64,000 nt of DNA from Stenotrophomonas bentonitica (lineage in GTDB: Bacteria > Pseudomonadota > Gammaproteobacteria > Xanthomonadales > Xanthomonadaceae), in contig NZ_PKQP01000002.1 in assembly GCF_002887735.1 (NCBI RefSeq), positions 310,001 to 374,000 on the forward strand. Direction: 5' to 3'. The notes beneath the pieces are model-generated. The model did not search any database, was not told the origin of the DNA, and saw only the letters and a list, made by a program, of their open reading frames with translations. A program made the translations under genes and the position numbers. Shown here piece by piece: positions 53,287 to 63,365 of the stretch (positions are counted from its first letter, which is position 1; every line of letters begins with the position of its first letter).

Positions 53287-55809
53287 ATGTCTTCTGTCGC
53301 CGCTTCCGCTCCACCCTCCGCCCAGCCTGCCGTCTCCGTCGCCTCGCGTGCCGGGGTGGCGACCGTCGTCCACAAGTTCGGCGGCACCTCGGTCGCCGAT
53401 GCCGAGCGCTATCGTCACGTGGCGCAGCTGCTGCTGGCGCGTGACGAGGCGATGCAGGTCACCGTGGTATCGGCGATGAAGGGCGTCACCGATGCGTTGA
53501 TCGGCGTGGCCACGCTGGCGGCCGAAGACGGGTCGGCCTGGCGCGAGCATTGGCATGCGCTGCGTGCCCGCCACCGTGGCGCCGCAGTGGCGTTGCTGGG
53601 CGAACACGCCGGGGCAACGGTGGAATGGCTGGACCAGCGCTTCGATCAGCTGGCCGAGGTGCTGGGCGCGCTGGCGGTGATCGGTGGCCTGCCCACCGAA
53701 GTGCTGGACCGTGTGCAGGGCATAGGCGAGGTGTACTCGGCTCAGTTGCTGGGCAAGTACCTGCAGACGCTTGGCGAAGACTGCGCCGTGCTGGATGCGC
53801 GCGATGTGCTGGTGATCGAGCGCGGCGAACTGGGGGTGGACGTGGATTGGGTGCGCAGCGCTGAACGCCTTGCGCAATGGCGGCTGCAGCACCCGCAATC
53901 GCGCATCGTGGCTACCGGCTTCGTCGCCCGCGACCGCCAGGACCGCATCACCACGCTGGGCCGCAACGGCAGCGACTATTCCGGCGCGATCTTCGCCGCC
54001 TTGTTCAATGCCGACGAGCTGCACATCTGGACCGATGTGGACGGCGTGCTCTCGGCCGACCCGCGGGTGGTGCCCGAGGCGGTCCAGCTGGAGGCGCTGA
54101 GTTACGACGAAGCCTGCGAGCTGGCCTACTTCGGCGCCAAAGTAGTGCACCCGCAGACGATGTCGCCGGCGATCGAGCGTGGCCTGCCGATCATCATCCG
54201 CAACACCTTCCACCCGGATCATCCAGGCACGCGCATCACCGCCGAGCGCACCGCGTCCGGTCCGATCAAGGGGCTGACCCTGAGCCCGGACCTGGCCGTG
54301 ATCAACCTGGAAGGCACCGGCCTGATCGGCGTGCCCGGCACCGCCGAGCGCGTCTTCGCGGCGCTGCGCAATGCGCATGTGTCGGTGGTGATGATCTCGC
54401 AGGGCTCCTCCGAGCATTCGATCTGCTGCGTGGTGAAACAGGCCGAGGCGGTACGTGCGCGTGAGTCGCTGCTGCAGGCGTTCGCGCATGAGTTGAGCCT
54501 GGGCCAGGTGCAGCGCGTGCAGCTGACCGACAACGTAAGCGTGCTGGCGGCGGTGGGTGACGGCATGGCCGGGCAGCCCGGCGTGGCTGCGCGCCTGTTC
54601 GAGTCGCTGGGCCGCGCGCAGGTGAACATCCTGGCGATCGCGCAGGGCTCGTCCGAGCGCAACATCTCCGTGGCGGTGGACAGCCGCCATGCGACCAAGG
54701 CCCTGCGTGCGGCGCATGCCGGCTTCTGGCTGTCGCCGCAGACGTTCTCGGTCGGTGTGATCGGCCCGGGCAACGTGGGGGCGGCCCTGCTGGATCAGTT
54801 GCAGGCCGCCCAGGTGCAGCTGTTGGGCCGCGCGAATGTGGATCTGCGCCTGCGTGCGGTGGCCTCGCGCAGCCGCATGGTGCTGGACGAACGGGGCTTG
54901 AAGGGCGACTGGCGCGCGGCGCTGTCCGGCCCGGCGCAGCCGAGTGACCTGGAGGCGTTCACCGAGCATCTGCTCTCTGCCCACCTGCCGCACGCGCTGA
55001 TCATCGATTGCAGTGGCAGCGCCGATGTGGCCGACCGCTATGCCGGCTGGCTGGCCGCGGGCATCCACGTGGTCACCCCGAACAAACAGGCCGGCGCCGG
55101 TCCGCTGGAGCGCTATCACGCGATCCGCGAGGCGGCCGCCGGCAGTGGCGCGCGCTTCCGTTACGAGGCCACGGTGGGGGCAGGGCTGCCGGTCATCACC
55201 ACGCTGCGCGACCTGGTCGATACCGGCGATGAGGTGCTGGCGATCGACGGCATCTTCTCCGGCACGCTGGCGTGGCTGTTCAACAAATACGACGGCCAGG
55301 TGCCATTCTCCGATCTGGTCAGCCAGGCGCGTGGCATGGGCTACACCGAACCGGACCCGCGCGATGATCTCTCCGGCGTGGATGTCGCGCGCAAGCTGGT
55401 GATCCTGGCGCGTGAGGCGGGCCGTGAGCTCAGCCTGGAGCAGGTGCGCGTGGAGAGCCTGGTGCCCGAAGCGCTGCGCCAGGCCAGCGTGGAGGATTTC
55501 ATGGCCGGCCTGCCGCAGATCGATGCGGTGTTTGCCGAGCGGCTGGCCGTCGCCAGGGCCGGGGGCGCGGTACTGCGCTACGTGGCACGCCTGACCCCGG
55601 ACGGCGCTGAAGTAGGACTCGTCGCGCTGCCGGCGGGGCATGCCTTCGCCAACCTGCGCCTGACCGACAACGTGGTGCAGTTCACCACGCGCCGCTACTG
55701 CGATAACCCGCTGGTGGTGCAGGGCCCGGGTGCCGGGCCGGAGGTGACCGCCGCGGGCGTGTTCGCCGATGTGCTGCGCGTGGCGGTGGGCGAAGGAGCA
55801 CGCCTGTGA
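53287..55809 (+). CDS. thrA: Bifunctional aspartokinase I / homoserine dehydrogenase I
   Basis: 840 aa, near the 820 aa of E. coli ThrA. Aspartokinase domain first: [15 protein letters not shown] (near residue 28), [16 protein letters not shown], then two ACT regulatory domains ([28 protein letters not shown] near 345 and [20 protein letters not shown] near 438). The homoserine dehydrogenase half begins [17 protein letters not shown] (about residue 493) and has [12 protein letters not shown]. First and third steps of threonine synthesis. GAGG precedes the ATG; its stop overlaps thrB by 4 bp. Confidence 0.96.
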   Translation: MSSVAASAPPSAQPAVSVASRAGVATVVHKFGGTSVADAERYRHVAQLLLARDEAMQVTVVSAMKGVTDALIGVATLAAEDGSAWREHWHALRARHRGAAVALLGEHAGATVEWLDQRFDQLAEVLGALAVIGGLPTEVLDRVQGIGEVYSAQLLGKYLQTLGEDCAVLDARDVLVIERGELGVDVDWVRSAERLAQWRLQHPQSRIVATGFVARDRQDRITTLGRNGSDYSGAIFAALFNADELHIWTDVDGVLSADPRVVPEAVQLEALSYDEACELAYFGAKVVHPQTMSPAIERGLPIIIRNTFHPDHPGTRITAERTASGPIKGLTLSPDLAVINLEGTGLIGVPGTAERVFAALRNAHVSVVMISQGSSEHSICCVVKQAEAVRARESLLQAFAHELSLGQVQRVQLTDNVSVLAAVGDGMAGQPGVAARLFESLGRAQVNILAIAQGSSERNISVAVDSRHATKALRAAHAGFWLSPQTFSVGVIGPGNVGAALLDQLQAAQVQLLGRANVDLRLRAVASRSRMVLDERGLKGDWRAALSGPAQPSDLEAFTEHLLSAHLPHALIIDCSGSADVADRYAGWLAAGIHVVTPNKQAGAGPLERYHAIREAAAGSGARFRYEATVGAGLPVITTLRDLVDTGDEVLAIDGIFSGTLAWLFNKYDGQVPFSDLVSQARGMGYTEPDPRDDLSGVDVARKLVILAREAGRELSLEQVRVESLVPEALRQASVEDFMAGLPQIDAVFAERLAVARAGGAVLRYVARLTPDGAEVGLVALPAGHAFANLRLTDNVVQFTTRRYCDNPLVVQGPGAGPEVTAAGVFADVLRVAVGEGARL

Positions 55810-56738
55810 GTGACGGCAGCAGCGTTGAAGCCCGCGCGTTCGCACCGGCCTCGGTCGGCAACGTGGGGGTAGGGTTCGATATTCTTGGCCACGCGATCGA
55901 AGGCGTTGGCGATACGGTCACGGTCCGCCGGATCGACGAGCCCGGGGTTCGCATCCACGCGATCCGCGGCACCACGGTGGATCTGCCACGGGTGGCCGAG
56001 GACAACACCGCCGGTGCGGCGTTGATTGCGCTGCGTGCCGCGCTGGATCTGCCCTTCGGCTTCGAGGTGGAGATCGACAAGGGCATCGCGCTGGGCTCGG
56101 GCATGGGCGGTTCGGCTGCGTCGTGTGTGGCCGCGCTGGTCGCGGCCAATGCGCTGTTGCCGCAGCCGTTGTCGCGCGAAGCGCTGTATCCGTTCGCGTT
56201 GACTGGCGAGGCGGTGGCCAGTGGCGGCCGCCACGGCGACAACCTCGGGCCGATGCTGCTGGGCGGGCTGGTACTGAGCACGGCCGACCGCCTGGTGCCG
56301 GTGCCGGTCCCGGCGGCGTGGCACAGCCTGCTGGTGCATCCGGATGCGGTGCTGGAGACCCGCCGCGCACGCGCTGCACTGCAAGGGCACTACGCGCTGA
56401 GCGAGTTCGTCGCGCAGAGCGCGAACCTGGCACTGGTGCTCAGTGGCTGCTTCACCTCCGATGCCGCACTGGTCCGTGCCGGCCTGCGTGACGTGCTGGT
56501 CGAGCCGCGTCGGGCCGGTCTGATCGCCGGGTTTGCGGCGGCCCGCGATGCTGCGTTGAATGCCGGGGCGATGGGCGCCAGCATCTCCGGTGCGGGGCCG
56601 AGCGTGTTTGCCTGGTTCGAGCAGCGCGATGCCGCGCTTGCCGCGCAGGCGGCAGTCCAGCAGGCGTTCGCGGACGCGGGCTTCGACAGCCAAGGCTGGG
56701 TGTCACCCTTGAATGCGCCCGCCGCGCGCGTGCTGTGA
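55806..56738 (+). CDS. thrB: Homoserine kinase
   Basis: 310 aa from GTG 55806 (GTGA overlap with thrA). GHMP kinase: substrate strand [17 protein letters not shown]-binding [17 protein letters not shown] (about residue 98), and C-terminal [16 protein letters not shown]. It phosphorylates homoserine, the step before threonine synthase, whose gene follows 31 bp later. Confidence 0.96.
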   Translation: MSDGSSVEARAFAPASVGNVGVGFDILGHAIEGVGDTVTVRRIDEPGVRIHAIRGTTVDLPRVAEDNTAGAALIALRAALDLPFGFEVEIDKGIALGSGMGGSAASCVAALVAANALLPQPLSREALYPFALTGEAVASGGRHGDNLGPMLLGGLVLSTADRLVPVPVPAAWHSLLVHPDAVLETRRARAALQGHYALSEFVAQSANLALVLSGCFTSDAALVRAGLRDVLVEPRRAGLIAGFAAARDAALNAGAMGASISGAGPSVFAWFEQRDAALAAQAAVQQAFADAGFDSQGWVSPLNAPAARVL

Positions 56739-56769
56739 CACGTCCACTCTTTCTACTTTGGGATATCCG

Positions 56770-58062
56770 ATGAAGTTCGTTTCCACGCGTCACGCCGCGC
56801 CCGCCGCCTCGCTCAGCCAGGCGCTCGCGGCCGGCCTTGCCCCGGATGGTGGTCTGTACGTTCCCGAACACCGCCCGCAACTGCAGAGCTGGTCAGCGCA
56901 GGGTTCCTTCGCACAGACCGCTGCGGCGGTACTGGCCCCGTATTTCCATGACGATGCCCTGGAGAGAGCACTGCCCGAACTGTGCGAGCAGGCCTTCGAT
57001 TTCGATGCGCCACTGCGCCCCCTGGCGACCGCTGATGATCATGTGCTGGAGTTGTTCCATGGCCCGACGGCGGCGTTCAAGGATTTCGGTGCGCGCTTCC
57101 TCGCGGCGTGTCTTGCCCGCCTGCAGCAGGGCCGTGAGCGTCCGCTGACGATCGTGGTGGCGACCTCGGGCGATACCGGGGCGGCCGTTGCCGCGGCCTT
57201 TCATCGGCAGCCGGGGATCCGCGTCGTGGTGCTGTACCCGGATGGCCGCGTCTCGCCGCGCCAGGCGCATCAGCTGGGGTGCTTCGGCGACAACATCCAC
57301 ACACTGCGCGTCGCCGGGTCGTTCGACGATTGCCAGGCGATGGTGAAACAGGCGCTGGGCGATCGCGAGCTGCAGAACGCAGTGCCGTTGAGCTCGGCCA
57401 ACAGCATCAGCCTGGGTCGCTGGCTGCCGCAGATGAGCTATTACGCCCATGCGGCCCTGGTGCATCAGGCGCAGACCGGCCACGTGCTCAATCTGGTGAT
57501 TCCGACCGGCAACCTGGGCAATGCGATGGCGGCGATCCTGGCGCGGGCGATGGGCCTGCCGCTGGGGCAGATCGCGCTGGCGACCAATGCCAATGAGGTG
57601 TTGCCGCGCTATTTCCATGGCGAGGCCTACCAGGCACAAACCAGCGTGGCGACGATTGCCAACGCGATGGACGTGGGGGCGCCCAGCAATTTCGAGCGGC
57701 TGCGCTGGCTCTACAACGACGATGACGTGGCACTGCGGGGCGCGTTCACGGCCGAGGCCGTGGATGATGCGGCGATCCGCGAAGTGATCAAGCGGCGCCA
57801 TGACCTGCATGGCGAGGTGTTCTGCCCGCATACGGCGACGGCGGTGGCGCGCCTGGAGCACCTGCGGGCCGCGGGCGCACAGGGGCATTGGGCGGTGGCG
57901 GCGACTGCGCACCCGGCCAAGTTCGAATCGGTGGTGGAGCCGTTGATCGGGCAGGTGCTGGACGTGCCGCCGGCCTTGGCCGCGCTGCTGGAGCGGCCCG
58001 CGCAGGCCGAAGCGTGCGCACCGGAGTATGGGGCGCTGCGTGAGGTGCTGTTACGCGGGTGA
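56770..58062 (+). CDS. thrC: Threonine synthase
   Basis: 430 aa from ATG 56770. PLP-dependent fold type II enzyme; the lysine that binds PLP is in FHGPTAAFKDFGARF (about residue 107), followed by TIVVATSGDTGAAVA and PTGNLGNAMAAI. N-terminal KFVSTRHAAPAASLSQAL is typical of the E. coli-type enzyme. Ends the thr operon; converges with the Fnr-like gene 7 bp away. Confidence 0.96.
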   Translation: MKFVSTRHAAPAASLSQALAAGLAPDGGLYVPEHRPQLQSWSAQGSFAQTAAAVLAPYFHDDALERALPELCEQAFDFDAPLRPLATADDHVLELFHGPTAAFKDFGARFLAACLARLQQGRERPLTIVVATSGDTGAAVAAAFHRQPGIRVVVLYPDGRVSPRQAHQLGCFGDNIHTLRVAGSFDDCQAMVKQALGDRELQNAVPLSSANSISLGRWLPQMSYYAHAALVHQAQTGHVLNLVIPTGNLGNAMAAILARAMGLPLGQIALATNANEVLPRYFHGEAYQAQTSVATIANAMDVGAPSNFERLRWLYNDDDVALRGAFTAEAVDDAAIREVIKRRHDLHGEVFCPHTATAVARLEHLRAAGAQGHWAVAATAHPAKFESVVEPLIGQVLDVPPALAALLERPAQAEACAPEYGALREVLLRG

Positions 58063-58069
58063 GGCGGGG

Positions 58070-58831
58070 TCAGTACGACTCGTCCGCCGACAGCTTCTGC
58101 AGGCCGGCTTCGTCCAGGATCTCGACGGTGTTCAGATGGGGCAGGGCGATCAGGCCCTGCTGGCGCAGCTTGGTGAAGGTGCGGCTGACGGTTTCCATGG
58201 TCAGGCCGAGATGGTCGGCGATGTCGCCGCGGCCCATCGGCAGGGTCACGCGCAGGCCCGGCTCACCGAGCAGCGCTTCGCGCGCGGCCAGGCGCAGCAG
58301 GAAATCGGCGACCTTCTCGGCCGGCTGCAGCCGGCCCAGCGCCATGGCGGCATCCTGCGCGGCATCCAGCTCCTGGCAGGCGCGTTGCAGCAGCTTGCGC
58401 TCCAGGTGCGGGAAGCGCGAGCGCAGGTCCTTCATCTGCGGCAGGGCCACGCGGCAGACCCGGCTGTCGGCGATGGCCTCGATGTCATAGCGGTGGTGAT
58501 CGCTGCCGCTCAAGCCCAGGAAGTCGCCGGGCAGCACGAAACCGCTGATCTGGCGGCGGCCATCGGCCAGCGTGCGGACCAGGCGCAGCGCACCGGCCGT
58601 AATCGTATAGACATGTTGGCGTGGCTCACCCGCACGGGCCAGGGTGGACCCCAGCGGCAGTGCCTGGGACACGGTGACCCGCTCCAGCGCCTGCACTTCA
58701 TCCGGCGACAGCGCCGAGCAGACCGCCAGGTGCCGTACCGAGCAATGCAGGCAGTCGCGCAGCGGCGAGCAACCGGGGGCGGCGGTGTCTTCAACAGCGG
58801 AAAGCGCGGTACCGGAGTGGGGCCGGGTCAT
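58070..58831 (-). CDS. Crp/Fnr-family transcriptional regulator with Fnr-like cysteines
   Basis: 253 aa. N-terminal cysteines C21, C27, C30, C38 (CLHCSVRHLAVC) and C126 in ADSRVCRVAL could hold an oxygen-sensitive iron-sulfur cluster, as in Fnr; spacing C-x2-C-x7-C differs from the C-x2-C-x5-C of E. coli Fnr. The cyclic-nucleotide-fold barrel runs to about 150, followed by a dimer helix and the HTH (GDIADHLGLTMETVSRTFTKLRQQ) with the ETVSR recognition motif that reads TTGAT half-sites. Likely an anaerobic or redox regulator. Confidence 0.9.
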   Translation of the reverse strand: MTRPHSGTALSAVEDTAAPGCSPLRDCLHCSVRHLAVCSALSPDEVQALERVTVSQALPLGSTLARAGEPRQHVYTITAGALRLVRTLADGRRQISGFVLPGDFLGLSGSDHHRYDIEAIADSRVCRVALPQMKDLRSRFPHLERKLLQRACQELDAAQDAAMALGRLQPAEKVADFLLRLAAREALLGEPGLRVTLPMGRGDIADHLGLTMETVSRTFTKLRQQGLIALPHLNTVEILDEAGLQKLSADESY

Positions 58832-58972
58832 GTCAGGTCAGCAAGCGGGACCTGCCTATGATACGTCATGCCGCCATTGGCCCGGTCCCGATGCCCGGAT
58901 GCGGCTCGTTGCGCTGGCTGCGGCTAGAATATGCCGCTCGCTCATCCCCCCGTTTCCGCAGGAGTCCCGCAA

Positions 58973-60370
58973 GTGATCAAGCCCCGTACGCCGCCCGGCA
59001 TCATGGAATTGCTGCCGCGCGAGCAGATCGCGTTCCAGCGCATGCTGGACGTCATCCGCCGCAACTACGAGCGGTTCGGGTTCCTGCCGGTGGAAACCCC
59101 GGTGTTCGAGCTGTCCGATGTGCTGTTGACCAAGTCCGGCGGTGAAACCGAGCGCCAGGTGTATTTCGTGCAGTCCACCGGCGCATTGGCAAACGCGGCC
59201 GAAGCCGGCGACAAAACGCTGCCCGAGCTGGCCCTGCGCTTCGACCTGACCGTGCCGCTGGCCCGCTACGTGGCCGAGCACGAGCACGACCTGACCTTCC
59301 CGTTCCGTCGTTACCAGATGCAGCGCGTGTACCGCGGCGAGCGTGCCCAGCGCGGTCGCTTCCGCGAGTTCTACCAGTGCGACATCGATGTGATCGGCAA
59401 GGACGCGCTGAGCATCCGCTATGACGCCGAAGTCCTGGCGGTGATCCATGCGGTCTTCGCCGAGCTCAGCATCGGCGCCTTTAGTATCCAGCTCAACAAC
59501 CGCAAGCTGCTGCGCGGCTTCTTTGAAAGCCTGGGCGTGGCTGATGGCGAGCGCCAGCTGGCGGTGCTGCGCGAAGTGGACAAGCTGGACAAGCGCGGCC
59601 CCGACTACGTGCGCGAGACGCTGGTGGGCGAAGGCTTTGAGATCCCGGCCGAGCAGGTCGAGCGGATCCTGGCCTTCGTGGCGGTCCGCTCCAGCGGCCA
59701 CGCCGACGCGTTGGCCCAGCTGGACGCGCTGCTGGCCGATCCGGCTGCCAGCGAGACGCTGAAGGTGGGCGTGGCCGAACTGCGCGAAGTGCTGGAGCTG
59801 GTCAAGGCGCTGGGCGTGCCGGAAACCGCGTACTGCCTGAATTTCTCCATCGCGCGCGGCCTGGATTACTACACCGGCACCGTGTACGAAACCACCCTGA
59901 CCGACCACCCGCAGATCGGCTCGATCTGCTCCGGTGGCCGTTACGAAGACCTGGCCAGCCACTACAGCAAGTCCAAGCTGCCGGGCGTGGGCATTTCCAT
60001 CGGCCTGACCCGTCTGTTCTGGCAGCTGCGCGAAGCCGGCCTGATCGCCGGGATCGAAGACAGCAGCGTGCACGCGCTGGTGGCGCTGATGGACGACGCC
60101 AGCCTGCCGCAGTCGCTGGATATCGCCCGCCGCCTGCGCGCCGGTGGCATCAACGCCGAAGTGCAGATGGAGCCGAAGAAGATCGGCAAGCAGTTCCAGT
60201 ACGCGGCCAAGGCCGGTATTCGTTTCGTCGTGCTGGCCGGTGACGACGAGCTGGCGCGTGGCGTGGTCGCGGTCAAGGATCTGCTGCGCGAGCAGCAGTT
60301 CGAGGTCTCGCGCGAGGAACTGGCCAGCACCCTGCAGGTGGAACTGGAGCAGGCCAAGGTCATGCCGTGA
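58973..60370 (+). CDS. hisS: Histidyl-tRNA synthetase
   Basis: 465 aa from GTG 58973, with AGGAG eight bases upstream; the upstream frame from 58931 is not used. Class II motifs: [12 protein letters not shown], motif 2 [20 protein letters not shown], and the HisRS signatures [10 protein letters not shown] and GGRYEDL. It charges tRNA-His. The C-terminal anticodon-binding domain (about 365-465) is intact. Its stop overlaps the next small lipoprotein start by GTGA. Confidence 0.96.
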   Translation: MIKPRTPPGIMELLPREQIAFQRMLDVIRRNYERFGFLPVETPVFELSDVLLTKSGGETERQVYFVQSTGALANAAEAGDKTLPELALRFDLTVPLARYVAEHEHDLTFPFRRYQMQRVYRGERAQRGRFREFYQCDIDVIGKDALSIRYDAEVLAVIHAVFAELSIGAFSIQLNNRKLLRGFFESLGVADGERQLAVLREVDKLDKRGPDYVRETLVGEGFEIPAEQVERILAFVAVRSSGHADALAQLDALLADPAASETLKVGVAELREVLELVKALGVPETAYCLNFSIARGLDYYTGTVYETTLTDHPQIGSICSGGRYEDLASHYSKSKLPGVGISIGLTRLFWQLREAGLIAGIEDSSVHALVALMDDASLPQSLDIARRLRAGGINAEVQMEPKKIGKQFQYAAKAGIRFVVLAGDDELARGVVAVKDLLREQQFEVSREELASTLQVELEQAKVMP

Positions 60371-60660
60371 GGCGGCTGGGGGTGGCGGCAACGCTGCTGC
60401 TCCTGCTGACCGCGTGCCGGACCGATCCTGCGCTGCATGGCCAGCGGATCGGTCCGGGCCAGTACCGGCTGACGGTCGACCGCTGCCACGTGATCGACCG
60501 GGAGCAGCTGCAGCGTGACCTGCGCGGATTGGCCGGGAAAAAGTGCCCGGACGGGGCAGGGGAGCTGGAAACCATCCATTCCATCCCGAGCCGCCAGGGC
60601 AGCCTGTTCGGCGAGTGCCTGCGCAGCGGCGCCCTCCGCGCCGAGGTAACGTGCCGGTAG
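60367..60660 (+). CDS. Small lipoprotein of unknown function
   Basis: 97 aa from GTG 60367, overlapping hisS. A hydrophobic leader and lipobox LLTAC (cysteine near residue 17) indicate a lipoprotein, then [24 protein letters not shown] and a second Cys in KKCPDG. The stop TAG is part of the GTAG head of a SMAG repeat. No family recognised. Confidence 0.75.
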   Translation: MRRLGVAATLLLLLTACRTDPALHGQRIGPGQYRLTVDRCHVIDREQLQRDLRGLAGKKCPDGAGELETIHSIPSRQGSLFGECLRSGALRAEVTCR

Positions 60661-60681
60661 GTACCGACCGTTGGTCGGTAC
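60657..60681 (+). repeat. SMAG (GTAG-headed REP) element overlapping the lipoprotein stop codon
   Basis: GTAG (60657-60660) followed by the perfect hairpin GTACCGACC-GTT-GGTCGGTAC. The TAG of the head is the stop codon of the upstream lipoprotein gene. Confidence 0.85.
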
Positions 60682-60707
60682 GCCGTTGAACGCCCGATAC
60701 CCAAAAC

Positions 60708-60733
60708 AAACGCCCGCTCCGCGGGCGTTTTTC
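60708..60733 (+). terminator. Intrinsic terminator after the hisS-lipoprotein genes
   Basis: AAACGCCCGC (60708-60717), a 3-base loop, and GCGGGCGTTT (60721-60730) form a 10-bp stem that runs into a T-run. It separates the hisS transcript from the histidine operon. Confidence 0.88.
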
Positions 60734-60775
60734 GTTCCCGCCCCTGAACCAACCTGATCCGAGCATCCACCCGGT

Positions 60776-60805
60776 TTGACCCTGGAGCTTCGTTTGCGCT
60801 AATGT
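60776..60805 (+). promoter_or_regulatory. Probable histidine operon promoter
   Basis: -35 TTGACC (60776-60781) and -10 TAATGT (60800-60805) at 18-bp spacing. The -10 is embedded in the palindromic operator, so a bound repressor would block RNA polymerase. Confidence 0.65.
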
Positions 60806-60824
60806 AATAGCACGCTATTACATT
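60801..60824. promoter_or_regulatory. Perfect 10-4-10 palindrome, operator of the TrpR-like regulator
   Basis: AATGTAATAG-CACG-CTATTACATT has fully complementary arms and overlaps the -10 box, ending 6 bp before the regulator's ATG. TrpR-family proteins bind such dyads, so autoregulation of the his operon is likely. Confidence 0.78.
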
Positions 60825-60830
60825 GATACG

Positions 60831-61151
60831 ATGAAACTACGCCCCGCCCCCCGAGAAAAAGATGCCCAGGCCGATCTGGCCTGCCTGGCTGCGGCCTTCG
60901 CCGCGCTGTCCAGCGCCGAACAGGTCACCGCATTCCTGCGCGACCTGTGCACCCCGGCCGAGCTGGAGGCGCTGTCGGACCGCTGGAAGGTGGTGCCGCT
61001 GCTGCAGCAGGGCGTGCCGTATCGCGAAATCCACGAACTGACCGGCGTCAGCGTGACCACCACCGGGCGCGTGGCGCGTTCGCTGGAGCATGGCCACGGC
61101 GGCTATGCCGCCGCCATTGCCGCCACGCCGTCCTCCCCCGAATCCGAGTAG
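60831..61151 (+). CDS. TrpR/YerC-YecD-family repressor heading the histidine operon
   Basis: 106 aa. Trp-repressor fold: [47 protein letters not shown] covers the helices and the HTH (split here as [17 protein letters not shown], then [20 protein letters not shown]). In Xanthomonadales the gene before hisG is assigned to a HisR regulator of this family, so the effector is probably histidine rather than tryptophan (from knowledge of the group, not tested). hisG begins 10 bp after its stop. Confidence 0.85.
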   Translation: MKLRPAPREKDAQADLACLAAAFAALSSAEQVTAFLRDLCTPAELEALSDRWKVVPLLQQGVPYREIHELTGVSVTTTGRVARSLEHGHGGYAAAIAATPSSPESE

Positions 61152-61161
61152 AGACCTCCCC

Positions 61162-62073
61162 ATGAGTGCAACCCAGACCGCCCCGGCACGTGACCGGCTG
61201 CGCATCGCCATCCAGAAGAACGGGCGGCTGGCCGAGCCCGCGCGCAGCCTGCTGACCGCCTGCGGGCTGAGCTGGCGGCAGAGCCGCGACAAGCTGTTCT
61301 GCTACGGCGAATCGCTGCCGGTGGACCTGCTGCTCGTCCGCGATGACGATATCCCCGGCCTGATCGCCGATGGCGTATGCGACTTTGGCATCGTCGGCCG
61401 CAACGAGCTGGACGAGCAGGGTGCCGCGCGCCGCCGGATCGGCCTGCCGGACGCCTACCAGGCGCTGCGCGGGCTCAACTTCGGGCAGTGCCGCTTGATG
61501 CTGGCGGTGCCGGAGGAGTGGGAATGGACGGGCGTGGAGCAGCTGGCCGGCAAGCGCATCGCCACCAGCTACCCCGCGATCCTGGCCGACTGGCTGGCCG
61601 CGCGCGGCGTGGATGCCCAGGTGGTCGAGCTGTCGGGTTCGGTCGAAATCGCCCCGCGCCTGGGCACCGCCGACCTGATCTGCGATCTGGTCTCCAGCGG
61701 CGCCACCCTGGCCGCCAACCAGCTCAAGCCGGTCGAAACCCTGCTGGAAAGCGAGGCGGTGCTGGCCGGCCCGGTCCGCACGCCCGATGACGCCCGCGCC
61801 GGTCTGATGGCGATGCTGCTGCGTCGCCTTGATGGCGTGGTGAACGTGCAGGACAGCAAGCTGCTGATGTTCCGCGCCGCGCTGGACCGGGTCTCCGAGT
61901 TGACCCGCCTGCTGCCCGACGCCGATCCGCTGGTGCAGTTGCCCGATGACGGCGGCCACCTGCGCTTGCAGACCATGTGCCACGGTGCGTTGACCTGGCA
62001 GCGGTTGGAGGACCTGGAGCGCGCGGGTGCGCAGGGCTTGATGGTATTGAGTGTGGAGCGGTCGCTGGCATGA
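61162..62073 (+). CDS. hisG: ATP phosphoribosyltransferase (long form)
   Basis: 303 aa from ATG 61162, typical of the long hexameric HisG with a C-terminal histidine-binding domain (from about residue 225). Motifs: [29 protein letters not shown], the PRPP-binding [18 protein letters not shown]. First step of histidine synthesis, feedback-inhibited by histidine. Its stop overlaps the hisD ATG. Confidence 0.95.
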   Translation: MSATQTAPARDRLRIAIQKNGRLAEPARSLLTACGLSWRQSRDKLFCYGESLPVDLLLVRDDDIPGLIADGVCDFGIVGRNELDEQGAARRRIGLPDAYQALRGLNFGQCRLMLAVPEEWEWTGVEQLAGKRIATSYPAILADWLAARGVDAQVVELSGSVEIAPRLGTADLICDLVSSGATLAANQLKPVETLLESEAVLAGPVRTPDDARAGLMAMLLRRLDGVVNVQDSKLLMFRAALDRVSELTRLLPDADPLVQLPDDGGHLRLQTMCHGALTWQRLEDLERAGAQGLMVLSVERSLA

Positions 62074-63365
62074 ATCGTTTGACGTGGTCCCAATTGGATG
62101 CCGGCGCCCAGGCGCAGGCGCTGCGACGCCCGGTCCAGGCCGTGGCGGCGCGCACCCGTGAGTCCGTTGCCGCGTTGATCGCAGCAGTGCGCCAGGGCGG
62201 TGATGCCGCACTGCGTGAGATCACCCTGCGCTTCGACGGCGTGGCACCGGCGACCTTCGAGGTCAGCGAGGCGGAGTTCGCCGCCGCCGAGCAGGCCGTC
62301 TCGGCCGAGCTGCGCCAGGCGATGATCGATGCGGCCGCGCGCATCCGTACCTTCCACCAGGCCGGAATGACCCAGGGCTATGCGGTCGAGACCGCGCCCG
62401 GCGTGCGTTGCGAACGCGTGGTGCGGCCGATCGGTCGGGTGGGTCTGTATGTGCCGGCCGGCAGCGCGCCGTTGCCGTCCACCGCGCTGATGCTGGGGGT
62501 GCCCGCACAGCTGGCCGGCTGCCGGGAAGTCGTGTTGTGCACGCCGCCACGCAAGGACGGCAGTGCCGATCCGGCCGTGCTGGTGGCCGCACGCCTGACC
62601 GGCGTGCACCGCGTGTTCAAGCTGGGCGGTGCCCAGGCGATCGCGGCGATGGCGTATGGCACTGACAGCGTGCCGGCGTGCGACAAGCTCTATGGCCCGG
62701 GCAACAGTTACGTGACCGAAGCCAAGCAGCAGGTCGCCCAGGACGGTGCCGCGGCGATCGACATGCCGGCCGGGCCGTCCGAAGTGCTGGTGATTGCCGA
62801 TGCGGGTGCCACGCCGGCGTTCGTCGCCGCCGATCTGCTATCGCAGGCCGAGCACGGCCCGGATTCGCAGGTGCTGCTGCTGACCGACGACGCGGCGATG
62901 GTGGACCGGGTCGAGGCGGCGGTTGAAGCGCAGCTGGCGCAGCTGTCGCGTGCGGAAATCGCCGCGCAGGCGCTGGCGTCCTCGCGCCTGATCCTGGTCG
63001 ATTCGCTGGACGACGCCTTCGCGATCAGCAACCGGTATGCGCCGGAGCACCTGATCCTGGCGCTGCGCGAGCCACGCGCGTGGTTGGACAAGGTGGAAGC
63101 GGCCGGGTCTGTGTTCCTGGGCGACTACACCCCCGAAGCGCTGGGCGACTACTGCAGTGGCACCAACCACGTGCTGCCGACCGCCGGCGCTGCCCGCGCT
63201 TACAGCGGGGTCAGCGTGGCCAGCTTCCAGAACCTGATCAGCGTGCAGTCGGCCACGGCCGCTGGCATCGCAGCGATCGGCGAGTGTGCCCGCGTGCTGG
63301 CACGCGCCGAAGGCCTGGACGCCCACGAAAACGCGGTGACGCTGCGCATGGAGGCGGCCGCATGA
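62070..63365 (+). CDS. hisD: Histidinol dehydrogenase
   Basis: 431 aa from ATG 62070 (ATGA overlap with hisG). Zn-dependent four-electron dehydrogenase: [42 protein letters not shown], and the conserved His/Glu in YAPEHLIL and the GTNHVLPT segment. Oxidises histidinol to histidine. Ends overlapping hisC by ATGA. Confidence 0.96.
   Translation: MNRLTWSQLDAGAQAQALRRPVQAVAARTRESVAALIAAVRQGGDAALREITLRFDGVAPATFEVSEAEFAAAEQAVSAELRQAMIDAAARIRTFHQAGMTQGYAVETAPGVRCERVVRPIGRVGLYVPAGSAPLPSTALMLGVPAQLAGCREVVLCTPPRKDGSADPAVLVAARLTGVHRVFKLGGAQAIAAMAYGTDSVPACDKLYGPGNSYVTEAKQQVAQDGAAAIDMPAGPSEVLVIADAGATPAFVAADLLSQAEHGPDSQVLLLTDDAAMVDRVEAAVEAQLAQLSRAEIAAQALASSRLILVDSLDDAFAISNRYAPEHLILALREPRAWLDKVEAAGSVFLGDYTPEALGDYCSGTNHVLPTAGAARAYSGVSVASFQNLISVQSATAAGIAAIGECARVLARAEGLDAHENAVTLRMEAAA

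Noticed and set aside
53227..55845. 872-codon minus-strand open frame opposite thrA
   Set aside because: Covers the well-defined ThrA on the other strand; composition (His/Arg/Gln-rich) is that of an antisense shadow and no family signature is visible.
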